DNA of 53,044 bases. Origin: Spirochaetes bacterium ADurb.Bin133 (GTDB lineage Bacteria > Spirochaetota > GWE2-31-10 > MWDO01). A program made the position numbers and the translations under genes. The DNA lies in the NCBI GenBank assembly GCA_002070605.1, contig MWDO01000017.1:1-53044 (forward strand), in the 5' to 3' direction. The notes under the pieces were generated by a model that saw nothing but the letters and a program-made list of their open reading frames with translations, had not been told where the DNA came from and ran no database searches. Of the stretch, positions 45,244 through 53,044 are shown in pieces; the first letter of the stretch is position 1; every line of letters begins with the position of its first letter.

Positions 45244-45311
45244 CGCGCATGATGTTGAAGATAAAATTGACACATATGGAGCAAATATTTTTTATTACCC
45301 AAAAAATTGGC
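45218..45311 (+). repeat. CATATG element 8, overlapping the end of ligA
   Basis: GCCAATTTTTTGGG (45218-45231) and CCCAAAAAATTGGC (45298-45311) are perfect 14-bp inverted arms. One unit, TTGACACATATGGAGC, and a short leader lie between. The left arm is inside the ligA coding sequence and the ligA stop (45241-45243) is inside the element. Confidence 0.87.
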
Positions 45312-45382
45312 TAGATACGGAGAAAAATTATAAAACTATTGACATTAAATTATAATAAATGATAATTATTCGGGAGTTAATC

Positions 45383-47326
45383 ATGAACAAAAACGCTTTA
45401 AGCGCCAAATTATTTATTGTAAATACTTTTGTTATAATCCTCATTTTAATACCATATTTGATACTTTCTTTTTGGTTTCTCGACTACTCAACGGTAAAAA
45501 ACTCTTTGATTTTGGCGATTTCTTTATCGCTATTTCTGACATTTGCAATTAACTTTGTTTTAATACTAATCCTTCGTCCTCTTGAAAATTTTATAAATTT
45601 GAGCAAAGAGAGAAAAAAAGCTTCTAACGAGCTCTATCCCAAATCCAGAAGAGCTAGTATTTTATATTCTAAAGTTCTTCTCGCAGGCGACATTATAGTT
45701 TTAGGAATAGGTCCGACAATCTCTAACGTTTTTTATATTATCCAAGGAAACGTAAGAACAGATATTTTTGTAACCGTTTTAATGATTATTTCCGGATGCG
45801 CTTCCGGTTTTTTTGCGGGACTTATCTCTCTTTTTATATCCAACGCGCTATTAAGAAAACCCAAATTAATGTTAAATATGCAAAAAGTGAGAGAAAATAA
45901 TAAAGAAAAAGACTTTAGTATTAAACAAAAAACTTTTATGGCTATTTTAGGCGCTTTTTTTATCTGTTTTTGTTATTTATCGCTATTTATCAAACTTTAC
46001 GAGGTCAGAGCGGTCGACGTTAAATATTCGCAAACAACTAATTTTAGCGTCGAAAAATCTGATTCGGCTAGCGAGCCGATAAAAAAAACAAACGGCGGTA
46101 TTTTTTATATATTTATTATTCTTTTTTCATATTCAACGCTTCTTTGGTACTTTTATTCGAAAGACGCCGCTTCTCAATTGGATATTATAAGAGATCGATT
46201 TGTAGATATACTTCAAGGGGAAAAAGATCTGACAAAACGTATGAGTATTGTTAATTTTGACGAAAGCGGCAACATAGCCGTTATGGTTAATGATTTTTTA
46301 TACGCTTTTAAAGATATCATTGCCGACATTACAACTTTATCGGAAAACATAATAGTATCCGGTCAAAATATATCTAAGAATGTTGAAGATAGCGTAAAAA
46401 TTTTGAATAATATAGATAATATTTCAAATAGCGCAAATGAAAAATTGGAGATTCAACAAAAGATATTAATGGATTCGGATAATATACTTAAAAATACTAT
46501 TAATTCGTTCGAAAAAGTCGTTAAGAGTATCGACGAACAAGCGTACAACATCAGTTCTACTTCTGCGGTTATTGAAGAGGTAGCGGCAAACATAAACTCC
46601 GTAACAAATATGACTAAAAAAGCCGACGACGTCTCAAATAATTTGATATTATCCGCCGAAAAAGGAAATATTGCCGTTAAGGATTCTTTAGACGCCATTA
46701 AGAAAATTGAAGAATATTCGCAGAGAGTGTCTGATTCTATACAAATAATACAGACGGTAGCCGATCAGACTAATATTTTAGCGATGAACGCCGCAATCGA
46801 AGCGGCTCACGCCGGCGAATACGGAAAAGGATTTTCAGTCGTTGCAGACGAAATAAGAACTCTAGCGGAAAGCGCTTCTATCGGAGCAAAAGAGATAATT
46901 AGCAGCATAAAAGAGATGAATGAGAGTATAATAACCGGAGTTAAACTGTCTGAAAACGCCGGCGTATCGCTTGACGATATAGTTCGAGGAATTTCTATAA
47001 CGACTAATCTGGTATCTGAAATAAAAAACGCTATGAACGAGCAAAATATCGCTATATCCGGAATTCTTGAGACCACAAATTCGCTCGTTGATATAACCGA
47101 AGAAATAAAAAAGCAAACCGATATTGAAAAAAAAGATAACGAAAAGGTAAAATTATCGATGAACCGTCTGATAGAAGCCAGCGATAACGTATCTCTCCTT
47201 GTGAAAAATCAAACTGAACAAAATGCGATCATAATTGATTCAATCAAAAAAATTAACGACACCACTTTAACAAACAACGCAAACGTCGCAAAACTTCAAG
47301 AAAAACTGACGCAATTTATCATTTAA
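45383..47326 (+). CDS. Methyl-accepting chemotaxis protein
   Basis: About 647 residues from the ATG at 45383, preceded by GGGAG; an in-frame ATG at 45359 lacks such a site. Spans are visible at about 11-33 and 44-66 ([22 protein letters not shown]), 97-117 and 129-155 with a long juxtamembrane region, and near 185 and 245. A HAMP-like stretch ([17 protein letters not shown]-type sequence near 275) leads to the signalling hairpin, whose tip [20 protein letters not shown] is near residue 462. Unlike classical receptors it has no large periplasmic ligand domain, so it may sense through its membrane region. It is intact, in contrast to the receptor at 10263. Confidence 0.93.
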   Translation: MNKNALSAKLFIVNTFVIILILIPYLILSFWFLDYSTVKNSLILAISLSLFLTFAINFVLILILRPLENFINLSKERKKASNELYPKSRRASILYSKVLLAGDIIVLGIGPTISNVFYIIQGNVRTDIFVTVLMIISGCASGFFAGLISLFISNALLRKPKLMLNMQKVRENNKEKDFSIKQKTFMAILGAFFICFCYLSLFIKLYEVRAVDVKYSQTTNFSVEKSDSASEPIKKTNGGIFYIFIILFSYSTLLWYFYSKDAASQLDIIRDRFVDILQGEKDLTKRMSIVNFDESGNIAVMVNDFLYAFKDIIADITTLSENIIVSGQNISKNVEDSVKILNNIDNISNSANEKLEIQQKILMDSDNILKNTINSFEKVVKSIDEQAYNISSTSAVIEEVAANINSVTNMTKKADDVSNNLILSAEKGNIAVKDSLDAIKKIEEYSQRVSDSIQIIQTVADQTNILAMNAAIEAAHAGEYGKGFSVVADEIRTLAESASIGAKEIISSIKEMNESIITGVKLSENAGVSLDDIVRGISITTNLVSEIKNAMNEQNIAISGILETTNSLVDITEEIKKQTDIEKKDNEKVKLSMNRLIEASDNVSLLVKNQTEQNAIIIDSIKKINDTTLTNNANVAKLQEKLTQFII

Positions 47327-47350
47327 CGCGCCTGCGTCGCATTGATAACG

Positions 47351-47390
47351 CGCGACAATTGTCGCATAATAAAATGACACATATGATGTT
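47351..47390 (+). repeat. Solo CATATG unit and ACAATTGT palindrome
   Basis: CGCGACAATTGTCGC (47351-47365) is followed by ATGACACATATGATG with its core at 47380, in the spacer between two convergent genes. No arms are visible. Confidence 0.65.
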
Positions 47391-47404
47391 TATTTATATG
47401 TTAT

Positions 47405-48670
47405 TTAATCGAAATAACCTTTCTCAACAATAGGGATTTCGCTTAGTTTTTTAATATCCGAGCTCAGATCGGAGTAGTCGTACTGCGCTACTCCAATATC
47501 CGTCGTTATTATCAAAATATTATTATAAGGTATAACGTCGTTTGCCGTCTCAATATCTATCTGTTTCAAAAATTTCGGATTGGTTGGAGTATCTCTTACG
47601 TCGAATATCTTAACTCCGGCTTTTCCGTCGCAAATAAACAAAATTCCGTTTTTTACTCCAAGCCCCGAAGGGCTATACATCGATTGGCGAGCTTTCAATT
47701 TTGGTTGAGTCAAATTACTTATATCTATTATTTGTAATTCGTTTATATCGGAATTACCGCAAGTATTTCCGGATCTTAGCGTAACGTAAGCGTAATTACC
47801 TTCCGCGACGACCGGATCGCAACTGGTAAAATGAGTTATGCTAGACATTTTTCTGGGATTTAACGCGTCTGTAGAAACGTCGTATACGTACATAGCGGAG
47901 GTAGAACCGATCAACAAATTACCGTCAAACGGAAAGATTGTTTCGATATTCCATCCTACATATTCTTTTAACCAAACCGAAGGGGCGCCGCTGTCTTGTA
48001 TTCTAAAAAGATAAAGATAACTTGAATCAACGGTATACAAACAATCTCCAATTATAGTAAAACGCGCCGTAGACCCTCCGACTCCGGTAGATTCCGAGCT
48101 TCCCGATCCGGAGTAATCAGCTCGAGGAAATATAGACGGATATTCATATCTTGTCTCTTCTTTAACATCCCAGCCCGTTACGACTCCTTTTGTCGAGTCT
48201 ATCGGCTCCCAAATTTCATTATAATAATAGTAATTCCATCTATTAAGTCCTAATGAGATATAAGGATCGTATGTAAAAACATTCTCCAGTCTTTTTGTTA
48301 CGGATATTTCGCTCAAATCCGACGATAATTCTATAGCGACCAGATCGGTATAACTGTCGGCGTATAAAGTATCTCCTTTAATCGATATATCAAAATTTCC
48401 GGGTATGGAGATAAAACCTTTTTTAACGGGAGCCGAAGGAGTCGAGTTGTCTATAATGTGCATCCCTTTATTTTTTTCATTTATATATAAATAATTTCCC
48501 TTTACGTAAATTTTTCCGGGATTTTTTAAATCTTTGGAGGCGTTAAGTTTTACAGAACTTCTCAACTCTGCAAAACTCATATAAATGGGAGTATAACGTT
48601 TGTAAGTAACGGGATATCCGCATCCAAAAAAAATTAAAGCAAGAAATAATATAGCCGAATATTTTTTCAT
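47405..48670 (-). CDS. LVIVD-repeat (beta-propeller) lipoprotein
   Basis: 421 residues with lipoprotein signal MKKYSAILFLALIFFGC (lipobox Cys at 17). The body consists of repeats with the layout ...GNYLYINEKNKGMHIIDNSTP, ...FDGNLLIGSTSAMYVYDVST, ...EGNYAYV, ELQIIDISNLTQP, ...NGILFICDGKAGVKIFDVRDT and NILIITTDIGVAQYD. This G-x-x-x-Y-V/L...G-L-x-I-I-D-V-S pattern is the LVIVD repeat, expected to fold as a beta propeller. Such lipoproteins occur at the surface or periplasm of spirochaetes and other bacteria. No enzymatic function can be assigned. A good AAGGAGG-like site precedes the ATG. Confidence 0.82.
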   Translation of the reverse strand: MKKYSAILFLALIFFGCGYPVTYKRYTPIYMSFAELRSSVKLNASKDLKNPGKIYVKGNYLYINEKNKGMHIIDNSTPSAPVKKGFISIPGNFDISIKGDTLYADSYTDLVAIELSSDLSEISVTKRLENVFTYDPYISLGLNRWNYYYYNEIWEPIDSTKGVVTGWDVKEETRYEYPSIFPRADYSGSGSSESTGVGGSTARFTIIGDCLYTVDSSYLYLFRIQDSGAPSVWLKEYVGWNIETIFPFDGNLLIGSTSAMYVYDVSTDALNPRKMSSITHFTSCDPVVAEGNYAYVTLRSGNTCGNSDINELQIIDISNLTQPKLKARQSMYSPSGLGVKNGILFICDGKAGVKIFDVRDTPTNPKFLKQIDIETANDVIPYNNILIITTDIGVAQYDYSDLSSDIKKLSEIPIVEKGYFD

Positions 48671-48749
48671 AAGCCGTCCTCCTTATATCCGTTAAAGATA
48701 TTACTACAATTATTATGAAATTCAACAATTATCCTCTTCTTTTTGCGCC

Positions 48750-48860
48750 GCGCGACAATTGTCGTATAAAATTGACACATATGACGTTAAGAAGAAATTG
48801 ACACATATGAGACAGATATTTTTAATCAGTAAAATATTTATCATTTTCTAAAAATTTATC
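48750..48860 (+). repeat. Degenerate CATATG element 9 (upstream of the 171-residue gene, copy B)
   Basis: GCGCGACAATTGTCG is followed by two units (cores at 48778 and 48804, exactly 26 bp apart) and a leader-like stretch (AGATATTTTTAATCAGT) that decays into a poor right arm. It directly precedes the conserved upstream region of copy B. Confidence 0.7.
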
Positions 48861-48927
48861 CAAATTTTTGTAAAGAGTTTTCTACTTTTAGGTGTTATAT
48901 ATATACAAAGAAAAAGGAGAAAATTTT

Positions 48928-49443
48928 ATGAAAAACAAAAAGCATTTATTCCATTTTATAGTGTCGGAATCTATGAATAGAAACGTCATAGATTTTTTAC
49001 TAAAAGAGTTCAAAGTCAATACGTTCAGTAAACTGTTTGAAACTATGTTTCGCCTCGTTAGCAAAAAAATCCCAAAAATGAAAAGGATAATAGGAAATTA
49101 CCGCTCTGAATACGCCGTTATAGACAATACCGACGATAAAAGGTTGGATAAATACCTTAGAATCAGCGAAGCGGACTATCTTCAAATAAAAAGATGGCAT
49201 TCCTTGTATAACGAATTCGGTATGGCTTCGACAGTCCGCGATATTATCTTGTTTTTTTATAACGGCGTTGTAAAATATGGGTTGGAAGGATTTCTTGAGA
49301 TTGTTGGAAAGGAATTAAGGATTGATAAATTAAAAAACGACTTTTTGAGTAAAATGACACAACTGTTAAATATCGTCGCTCGAAAACAGCTATTATACGC
49401 GCTTCTAATCGAAAATTATCCCAAATACGTCTACTCTACGTAA
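48928..49443 (+). CDS. Duplicated 171-residue protein, possible ribbon-helix-helix regulator (copy B)
   Basis: 171 residues from the ATG at 48928, preceded by AAAAAGGAGA, matching copy A at 62-577 in length and in the sequence upstream of the start; an in-frame start at 48892 lies in the upstream conserved stretch and is not used in copy A. The core segment RSEYAVIDNTDDKRLDKYL and the predicted helix pair are almost unchanged between copies (one substitution, R86Q, in residues 59-113). Changes cluster in the N-terminal 58 and C-terminal 58 residues. Purifying selection on the core suggests both copies have functioned. No family is firmly recognised. Confidence 0.78.
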   Translation: MKNKKHLFHFIVSESMNRNVIDFLLKEFKVNTFSKLFETMFRLVSKKIPKMKRIIGNYRSEYAVIDNTDDKRLDKYLRISEADYLQIKRWHSLYNEFGMASTVRDIILFFYNGVVKYGLEGFLEIVGKELRIDKLKNDFLSKMTQLLNIVARKQLLYALLIENYPKYVYST

Positions 49444-49456
49444 AATTAATTTTAAA

Positions 49457-49475
49457 GTCGGTTCAAAAAACCGAC
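49457..49475. repeat. Short hairpin resembling element arms
   Basis: GTCGGTT, loop CAAAA, AACCGAC: a 7-bp stem whose sequence equals the inner arms of the CATATG elements (GTCGGTTTTTT/AAAAAACCGAC) joined with nothing between. It may be a collapsed element; it is followed by GGAGCGTCATTTTTT, so weak termination is also possible. Confidence 0.5.
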
Positions 49476-49570
49476 GGAGCGTCATTTTTTATATAAATCA
49501 ATAGAATATTTAAAAAAAATATTATATAATTTGGAAGAACATAGAGATTAAAAAAGATACGGAGAAATTA

Positions 49571-51043
49571 ATGGATAAAATAAGAGTCAGATACGCGCCG
49601 TCGCCGACGGGGTATCAGCATATAGGGGGATTGAGGACGGCGTTGTTCAATTATCTTTTTGCGCGAGCGAACGGGGGAGATTTTATATTAAGAATAGAGG
49701 ATACCGATCAGACCAGATATTTCGACGGCGCTCTGCAGGATATATTTGACACTTTTAACTGGCTCGGAATAGGTTACGACGAAGGACCGGTTAAAGAGGG
49801 CGCTCATAAACCGTATTTTCAATCGCAGAGACTTGAGCTTTACAAAAAATATGCCGAGTTGTTAGTTGAAAGGGGCGCCGCTTATTACTGTTATTGCGAC
49901 GGCGAGCGGCTTGAACAGATGAAAAAGTATCAAGAGGAGAATAAACTTCAACAAGGTTACGATAGGAGATGCAGGGATTTATCTGAATCTGAAAAGGCGG
50001 ATATGATAAAAAAAGGGGTTACTCCCGTTATAAGATTTAAAGCTCCGCTTGAGGGTAAGACCAAGTTTGAAGATAAAATTCTTGGAACTATTGAGGTTGA
50101 TAACTCAACTTTGCAGGATTTTGTATTGTTGAAATCGGACGGATTCCCGACGTATCATCTGGCAAATATTGTCGACGACCATCTTATGGGGATTACTCAC
50201 GTATTAAGGGCTCAGGAGTGGGTGTCATCGACGCCAAATCATGTTCTTCTTTATAAAGCGTTTGGTTGGGAACATCCGCAGTTTTGTCATCTTCCGATGG
50301 TTATGGGAGAAGACGGGCAAAAGTTGTCCAAAAGGCACGGCGCGACTCAGGTTATGGAGTTTCGTAAAAACGGTTATTTACCGGAAGCGATAATCAATTT
50401 TATATCGTTGCTTGGTTGGTCGTATAACGACGCCGACGAGGTTTTTTCGCTTAGCGAGTTGGAAAAAATATTTAATATCGATAGAATAAATAAGTCGCCG
50501 GCGGTATTTAACTACGCCAAGCTCAAGTGGTTTAATGGGCTTTATATAAGAAAAAAAACGATTGACGAGCTTATAGATATTACGTTGCCGTATTTTAAAG
50601 AGAAAAAACTTGTTTCAGACAGTCCGACGGACGAGGAGATGAGATTTCTAACCAAAATTGCTCCGTTAATGCAAGATAGGATGGAGCTTTTAGGGGATTG
50701 TACCGAGATAGTCGGATTTATGTTTGGAGAATATCCCGAATATAAAACTTGGGAAGCGATAATTCCTAAAAAAGTCGAGCCAAAAACTGTTATAGATATT
50801 TTGACAGATTCTAAGGAAATTTTAAAAAATCTTGGAAAGGAAAAAGACGAAGATTTGCAGCATAAATTATACTCGCTTACCGAAAAATATGGGGTGAAAG
50901 CGGGGGCAATTTTTATGCCTATAAGAATAGCTATTACCGGAACTAACAAAAGCCCCGAACTTTTTCCCGTCATGAATATTCTCGGCGTTGAAAGGACTTT
51001 AAAGAGAATGGATAGGGCGATTGAAACGTTGAAAAGGTCTTAA
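49571..51043 (+). CDS. gltX: Glutamyl-tRNA synthetase
   Basis: 490 residues, class Ib. The HIGH motif is APSPTGYQHIGGLRTAL (about residues 9-25), followed by RIEDTDQTR, the tRNA-acceptor region CYCDGERLEQM, and the Glu-site segment FPTYHLANIVDDHLMGITH. The KMSKS motif is GQKLSKRHGA (about 249). The C-terminal anticodon-binding domain is complete. Whether it is discriminating or also charges tRNA-Gln cannot be decided here; no gatCAB or glnS is present in the window. It begins an otherwise decayed end of the window. Confidence 0.97.
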   Translation: MDKIRVRYAPSPTGYQHIGGLRTALFNYLFARANGGDFILRIEDTDQTRYFDGALQDIFDTFNWLGIGYDEGPVKEGAHKPYFQSQRLELYKKYAELLVERGAAYYCYCDGERLEQMKKYQEENKLQQGYDRRCRDLSESEKADMIKKGVTPVIRFKAPLEGKTKFEDKILGTIEVDNSTLQDFVLLKSDGFPTYHLANIVDDHLMGITHVLRAQEWVSSTPNHVLLYKAFGWEHPQFCHLPMVMGEDGQKLSKRHGATQVMEFRKNGYLPEAIINFISLLGWSYNDADEVFSLSELEKIFNIDRINKSPAVFNYAKLKWFNGLYIRKKTIDELIDITLPYFKEKKLVSDSPTDEEMRFLTKIAPLMQDRMELLGDCTEIVGFMFGEYPEYKTWEAIIPKKVEPKTVIDILTDSKEILKNLGKEKDEDLQHKLYSLTEKYGVKAGAIFMPIRIAITGTNKSPELFPVMNILGVERTLKRMDRAIETLKRS

Positions 51044-51117
51044 ACTTGCGGGCGGCGAGATAGAATTAAAATCGCGTTATTTTAATTAGTTCATTTGTAA
51101 AAAATCGTTAATAATTC

Positions 51118-51470
51118 ATAATAGATCAGAACGAAGTTTACGCCTATATCGAGGCGCCGCAAGATAAAGAGATACGGAAGCTGAACGACGAACTAAATGA
51201 CACATATGTAACATACGGCGTCGAAGGGAGGCAAAAAAAAAGAGATGCAAACCAGACAGGATTCCAACGCTATGAAAATGAGCGTCGAGTCTTACATTTA
51301 AAGGTCTGTAACTAAGTCTTCGAAAAATTACAACGCATCTTCATGGGATATAGTGGACACTGTTAACAACGATAATTTGAAAGTAGAAGATATAGATGAA
51401 AAACATCTCCCCGACGAGATGAAAAAAATGTCGTTAAAGAAGAGAGAAAAAAAATATATTGACGATATGA
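51118..51470 (+). pseudogene. Remnant of a vWA-domain protein (C-terminal part)
   Basis: Two reading frames give FIIDQNEVYAYIEAPQDK, then RKLNDELNDTYVTYGVEGRQ, then after a shift in the A9 run at 51233-51241 (eight A restores it) EMQTRQDSNAMKMSVESYI, a TAA stop (51299-51301), and RSVTKSSKNYNASSWDIVD followed by LKVEDIDEKHLPDEMKKM. From memory this is the C-terminal part of a bacterial vWA protein family (Y-I-E-A-P-Q-D...S-S-W-D-L-V-D...L-P-x-E-M). The N-terminal vWA domain is missing, and the frameshift plus nonsense codon mark it as dead. Confidence 0.72.
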
Positions 51471-51480
51471 GTAAATATGG

Positions 51481-52083
51481 GTGGCGAGAAGAGTAGGGTA
51501 TCTATTGGATCAAATCCGGCTTTTAGGTAAGGAAGAGAAGGAGCTTAAGGACGAGATAGTAGAACTTGCAAGAAAATACGGGATTATTACTCCCTATACG
51601 AGTTATCTTATAGTAGAGGATGAGACGAAAAGAGTATCAAGGAACCGACTTGACGCCAAATATCAAACGTCCGATAACGCGTCGGTTAGATCATACGCTC
51701 AAAATAATGAAAATAAGAGAAGATACAATGTTATTAAAGAAAAATCCGGCAAAGATAGCGTAGAAGCAAGCAGGGATTTCCAAACTCTCACCGATACGGA
51801 AAATATTAATAAAATTCAAAAAATAGAGGATAAAAATTTTACTGTTTCTAACCAATTTCAAATAAAAAACGTTATGGAAAAAAGTTTTTATCAAAGCGGA
51901 GACTTTTGGAACGATTCTATAATTCAAGAAATTAGCGGAAATATTAAAATTGTTAAAATAAAATTTGCGAGCGACGAGTATTTTTCTCTGATGAAAAAGA
52001 ATCCGGAAATATCTAAGTTTCTCTCGATTGGCAAAAACATCCGATTTGTATTTGAAAAACGACTATATGAGATATCGGAATAG
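51481..52083 (+). pseudogene. C-terminal remnant of a VIT/vWA-domain protein
   Basis: An open stretch of about 200 codons starts directly after a TAA at 51472-51474 (frame reads IWVARRVGYLLDQIRLLG). The GTG at 51481 has no ribosome-binding site. ARRVGYLLDQIRL, then KDEIVELARKYGIITPYTSYL and IVEDE match the region just after the vWA domain of VIT/vWA (inter-alpha-trypsin inhibitor-like) proteins, and VVKIKFASDEYF-like sequence near the end matches their C-terminus. The signal peptide, VIT and vWA domains, normally ~450 residues, are absent. It is joined out of frame to the preceding, different vWA remnant, so a deletion fused two genes. Confidence 0.7.
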
Positions 52084-52137
52084 CGCGATGTAACTCAGTT
52101 TTCGGCGATTATAAATTTTTCTCGTTTATTTTGTAAT

Positions 52138-52256
52138 CCGTCAATTTTTGGGGAATAAAAATAATTTGCCAGTTAAAAATACTTGTTCTATGGTGCGTCG
52201 ATTTTTATTCTTAACATCATATGTGTCAATTTTTCTTTCCCACAAAAAACAGACAA
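52138..52256 (-). repeat. CATATG element 10 (beside the transposon)
   Basis: Arms CCGTCAATTTTTGGGG (from 52138) and CACAAAAAACAGACAAG (to about 52256). On the minus strand the leader reads TATTTTTAACTGGCAAATTA, close to elements 1 and 2. One good core (52218) and one degenerate unit (about 52188) are present. Confidence 0.82.
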
Positions 52257-52294
52257 GTTACGTTTATTTTTTACAAATCTATGTCGTTCAACTT

Positions 52295-52345
52295 TGAGAC
52301 TTGACGCATATTTCAAAAAATGAGACTTTACGCTTTGAAACAATT
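52295..52345 (-). repeat. Transposon-end direct repeats, 26-bp period
   Basis: TGAGACTTGACGCATAT (from 52295) and TGAGACTTTACGCTTTG (from 52321) are offset by exactly 26 bp, just beyond the transposase stop. They look like transposase-binding sites at the element's end. TTGACGCATAT is also the core of the CATATG arrays. Confidence 0.65.
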
Positions 52346-52351
52346 CTTTTA

Positions 52352-53044
52352 TCATACTATATCTCCAATATCATATTTAGTCAATATATTATCTTTATAG
52401 AAAATCTTGATCCATTTATTTGGATTTTCTCTAACTTCAACTTCGTAATTTGAAAGAGAACAATTTTTATATTTTGGAATTAGAAAACATTTATTCTTAT
52501 AACTAATTTCATTTACTTTACTTACTTTACGAATGGCTCTTTTTGTAAATGCATTTTCGATGCTTTCGATATCTTTTTTGTTAAGATCTTCAAAAACATC
52601 ATTATTTTCCTTAAAAACTTTTTCAGGCGTCGAATTTATAGCTCTGGAATATGTATTATTATGCTTCTCGACATATTTTTCTAGAACGGCATTTGCATCG
52701 TCTATATTTTTTGCATTTTCGAAAATCATATAATGCGGTATTTGACCTTGAAATGTTAAAAACTTTCTTTCCACTTTACCTTTACCTTGCGGTTGAAAGG
52801 GTTTTGAATTTATTAAATTCACTCCGACTTCTTCTAAAGCCTTAGGTATTACTAGTTCCGGATTTTCAGTTCGTTGATCAAAATGAACGCCGCCATGTCG
52901 TATATAACTGTATTTTGAATCGTTATCGTAATAAATAGACATGGGTAATCCAAAAGTTAAAAACATCTCTTTTAAAGCCGTTATGTGATTTTCAAGATTA
53001 TCGCTAGTTACAAACTTTGCATATAGAATGTATCGCGATTTATC
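52352..53044 (-). mobile_element. Transposase with rve catalytic core and Mu-type C-terminal domain (partial)
   Basis: The frame is open to the window edge, giving at least 230 residues; a start at 52966 is internal and not the true one. KSRYILYAKFVTSDNLE is the part after the first catalytic Asp (outside the window). The second Asp is in PMSIYYDNDSKYSY, and the third acidic residue, Glu, in QPQGKGKVERKFLTF, the signature of rve/DDE integrases of the IS481, IS1202 and IstA type. YSRAINSTPEKVF and the beta-rich C-terminus (NKCFLIPKYKNCSLSNYEVEV) match a Mu-transposase C-terminal domain. No frameshift is seen in this part. The exact IS family is not determined. Confidence 0.85.

Noticed and set aside
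45339-45356. TTGACA with TATAAT upstream of the second chemoreceptor
   Set aside because: The spacer is only 6 bp, so the two boxes cannot form one sigma-70 promoter.
51205-51214. CACATATG near 51209 as another repeat unit
   Set aside because: It lies in coding sequence of the vWA remnant (LNDTYVTYG, a conserved family segment), has no arms or leader and is probably chance.

Overview
The window is an AT-rich (roughly one-third GC) bacterial chromosome segment with dense, mostly housekeeping genes. I infer a spirochaete, related at some distance to Treponema. The basis is an Rnf complex, two methyl-accepting chemotaxis proteins, a lipoprotein with FlgD-type Ig repeats plus an OmpA domain, a very basic AURKAIP1/COX24-type peptide, a yicC-remA-gmk-rpoZ-miaA cluster and many signal-peptide or lipobox proteins. 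This is family knowledge plus inference; there is no rRNA to confirm it.

Layout. 1-2.9 kb: one copy of a duplicated 171-residue protein, a PksH-like crotonase, trmB (-) and a small lipoprotein. 3.0-8.3 kb: complete rnfCDGEAB operon. 8.3-15.8 kb: a secreted FN3/TPR protein (-), a tiny gene with a perfect terminator, a chemoreceptor split by an in-frame stop, the OmpA-like lipoprotein (-), mazG (-) and tRNA-Val (-). 16.2-30.4 kb: glgB, PAP2 phosphatase, secreted phospholipase-like protein, NtrB/NtrC-type two-component pair, M48 protease, NlpC/P60-like lipoprotein, nfo, leuS with a zinc-ribbon partner (-), and a degenerate receiver with an exported partner. 30.6-34.6 kb: yicC-remA-gmk-rpoZ-miaA(frameshifted)-ManC-like-COX24-like. 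34.8 kb: a candidate small RNA, then a parvulin (-). 36.2-42.9 kb: translationally coupled tig-clpP-clpX-lon-dehydrogenase. 43.1-49.4 kb: ligA, a second chemoreceptor, an LVIVD-type lipoprotein (-), and the second copy of the 171-residue protein. 49.6-53.0 kb: gltX, the fused remains of two vWA-type genes, and an rve/Mu-type transposase running off the window.

The most unusual feature is a family of polarised intergenic elements. Each is bounded by inverted arms (CCGTCRGTTTTTTGGGG and its complement), carries next to one arm a conserved AT-rich 'leader', and contains a variable number of direct repeats centred on CATATG. The repeats come in a 26-bp form and a ~48-bp form, the latter apparently the short form plus a GC-rich hairpin insert. 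They sit just upstream of the promoters of rnfC, the first chemoreceptor, glgB, the histidine kinase, tig and ligA. One has become the 3' end of ligA. The end of the transposon at 52.3 kb carries two repeats with the same 26-bp period and a shared TTGACGCATAT core, suggesting the arrays may be non-autonomous relatives, or captured transposase-binding arrays, of such a transposon. A second, independent signal is the palindrome ACAATTGT, usually flanked by CG, found at least sixteen times in genes and spacers alike.

Broken genes (miaA at an A10 tract, the chemoreceptor, the vWA remnants), the 90% identical gene pair and the transposase suggest a genome with active repeats and ongoing decay, or in the homopolymer cases assembly error or transcriptional slippage.
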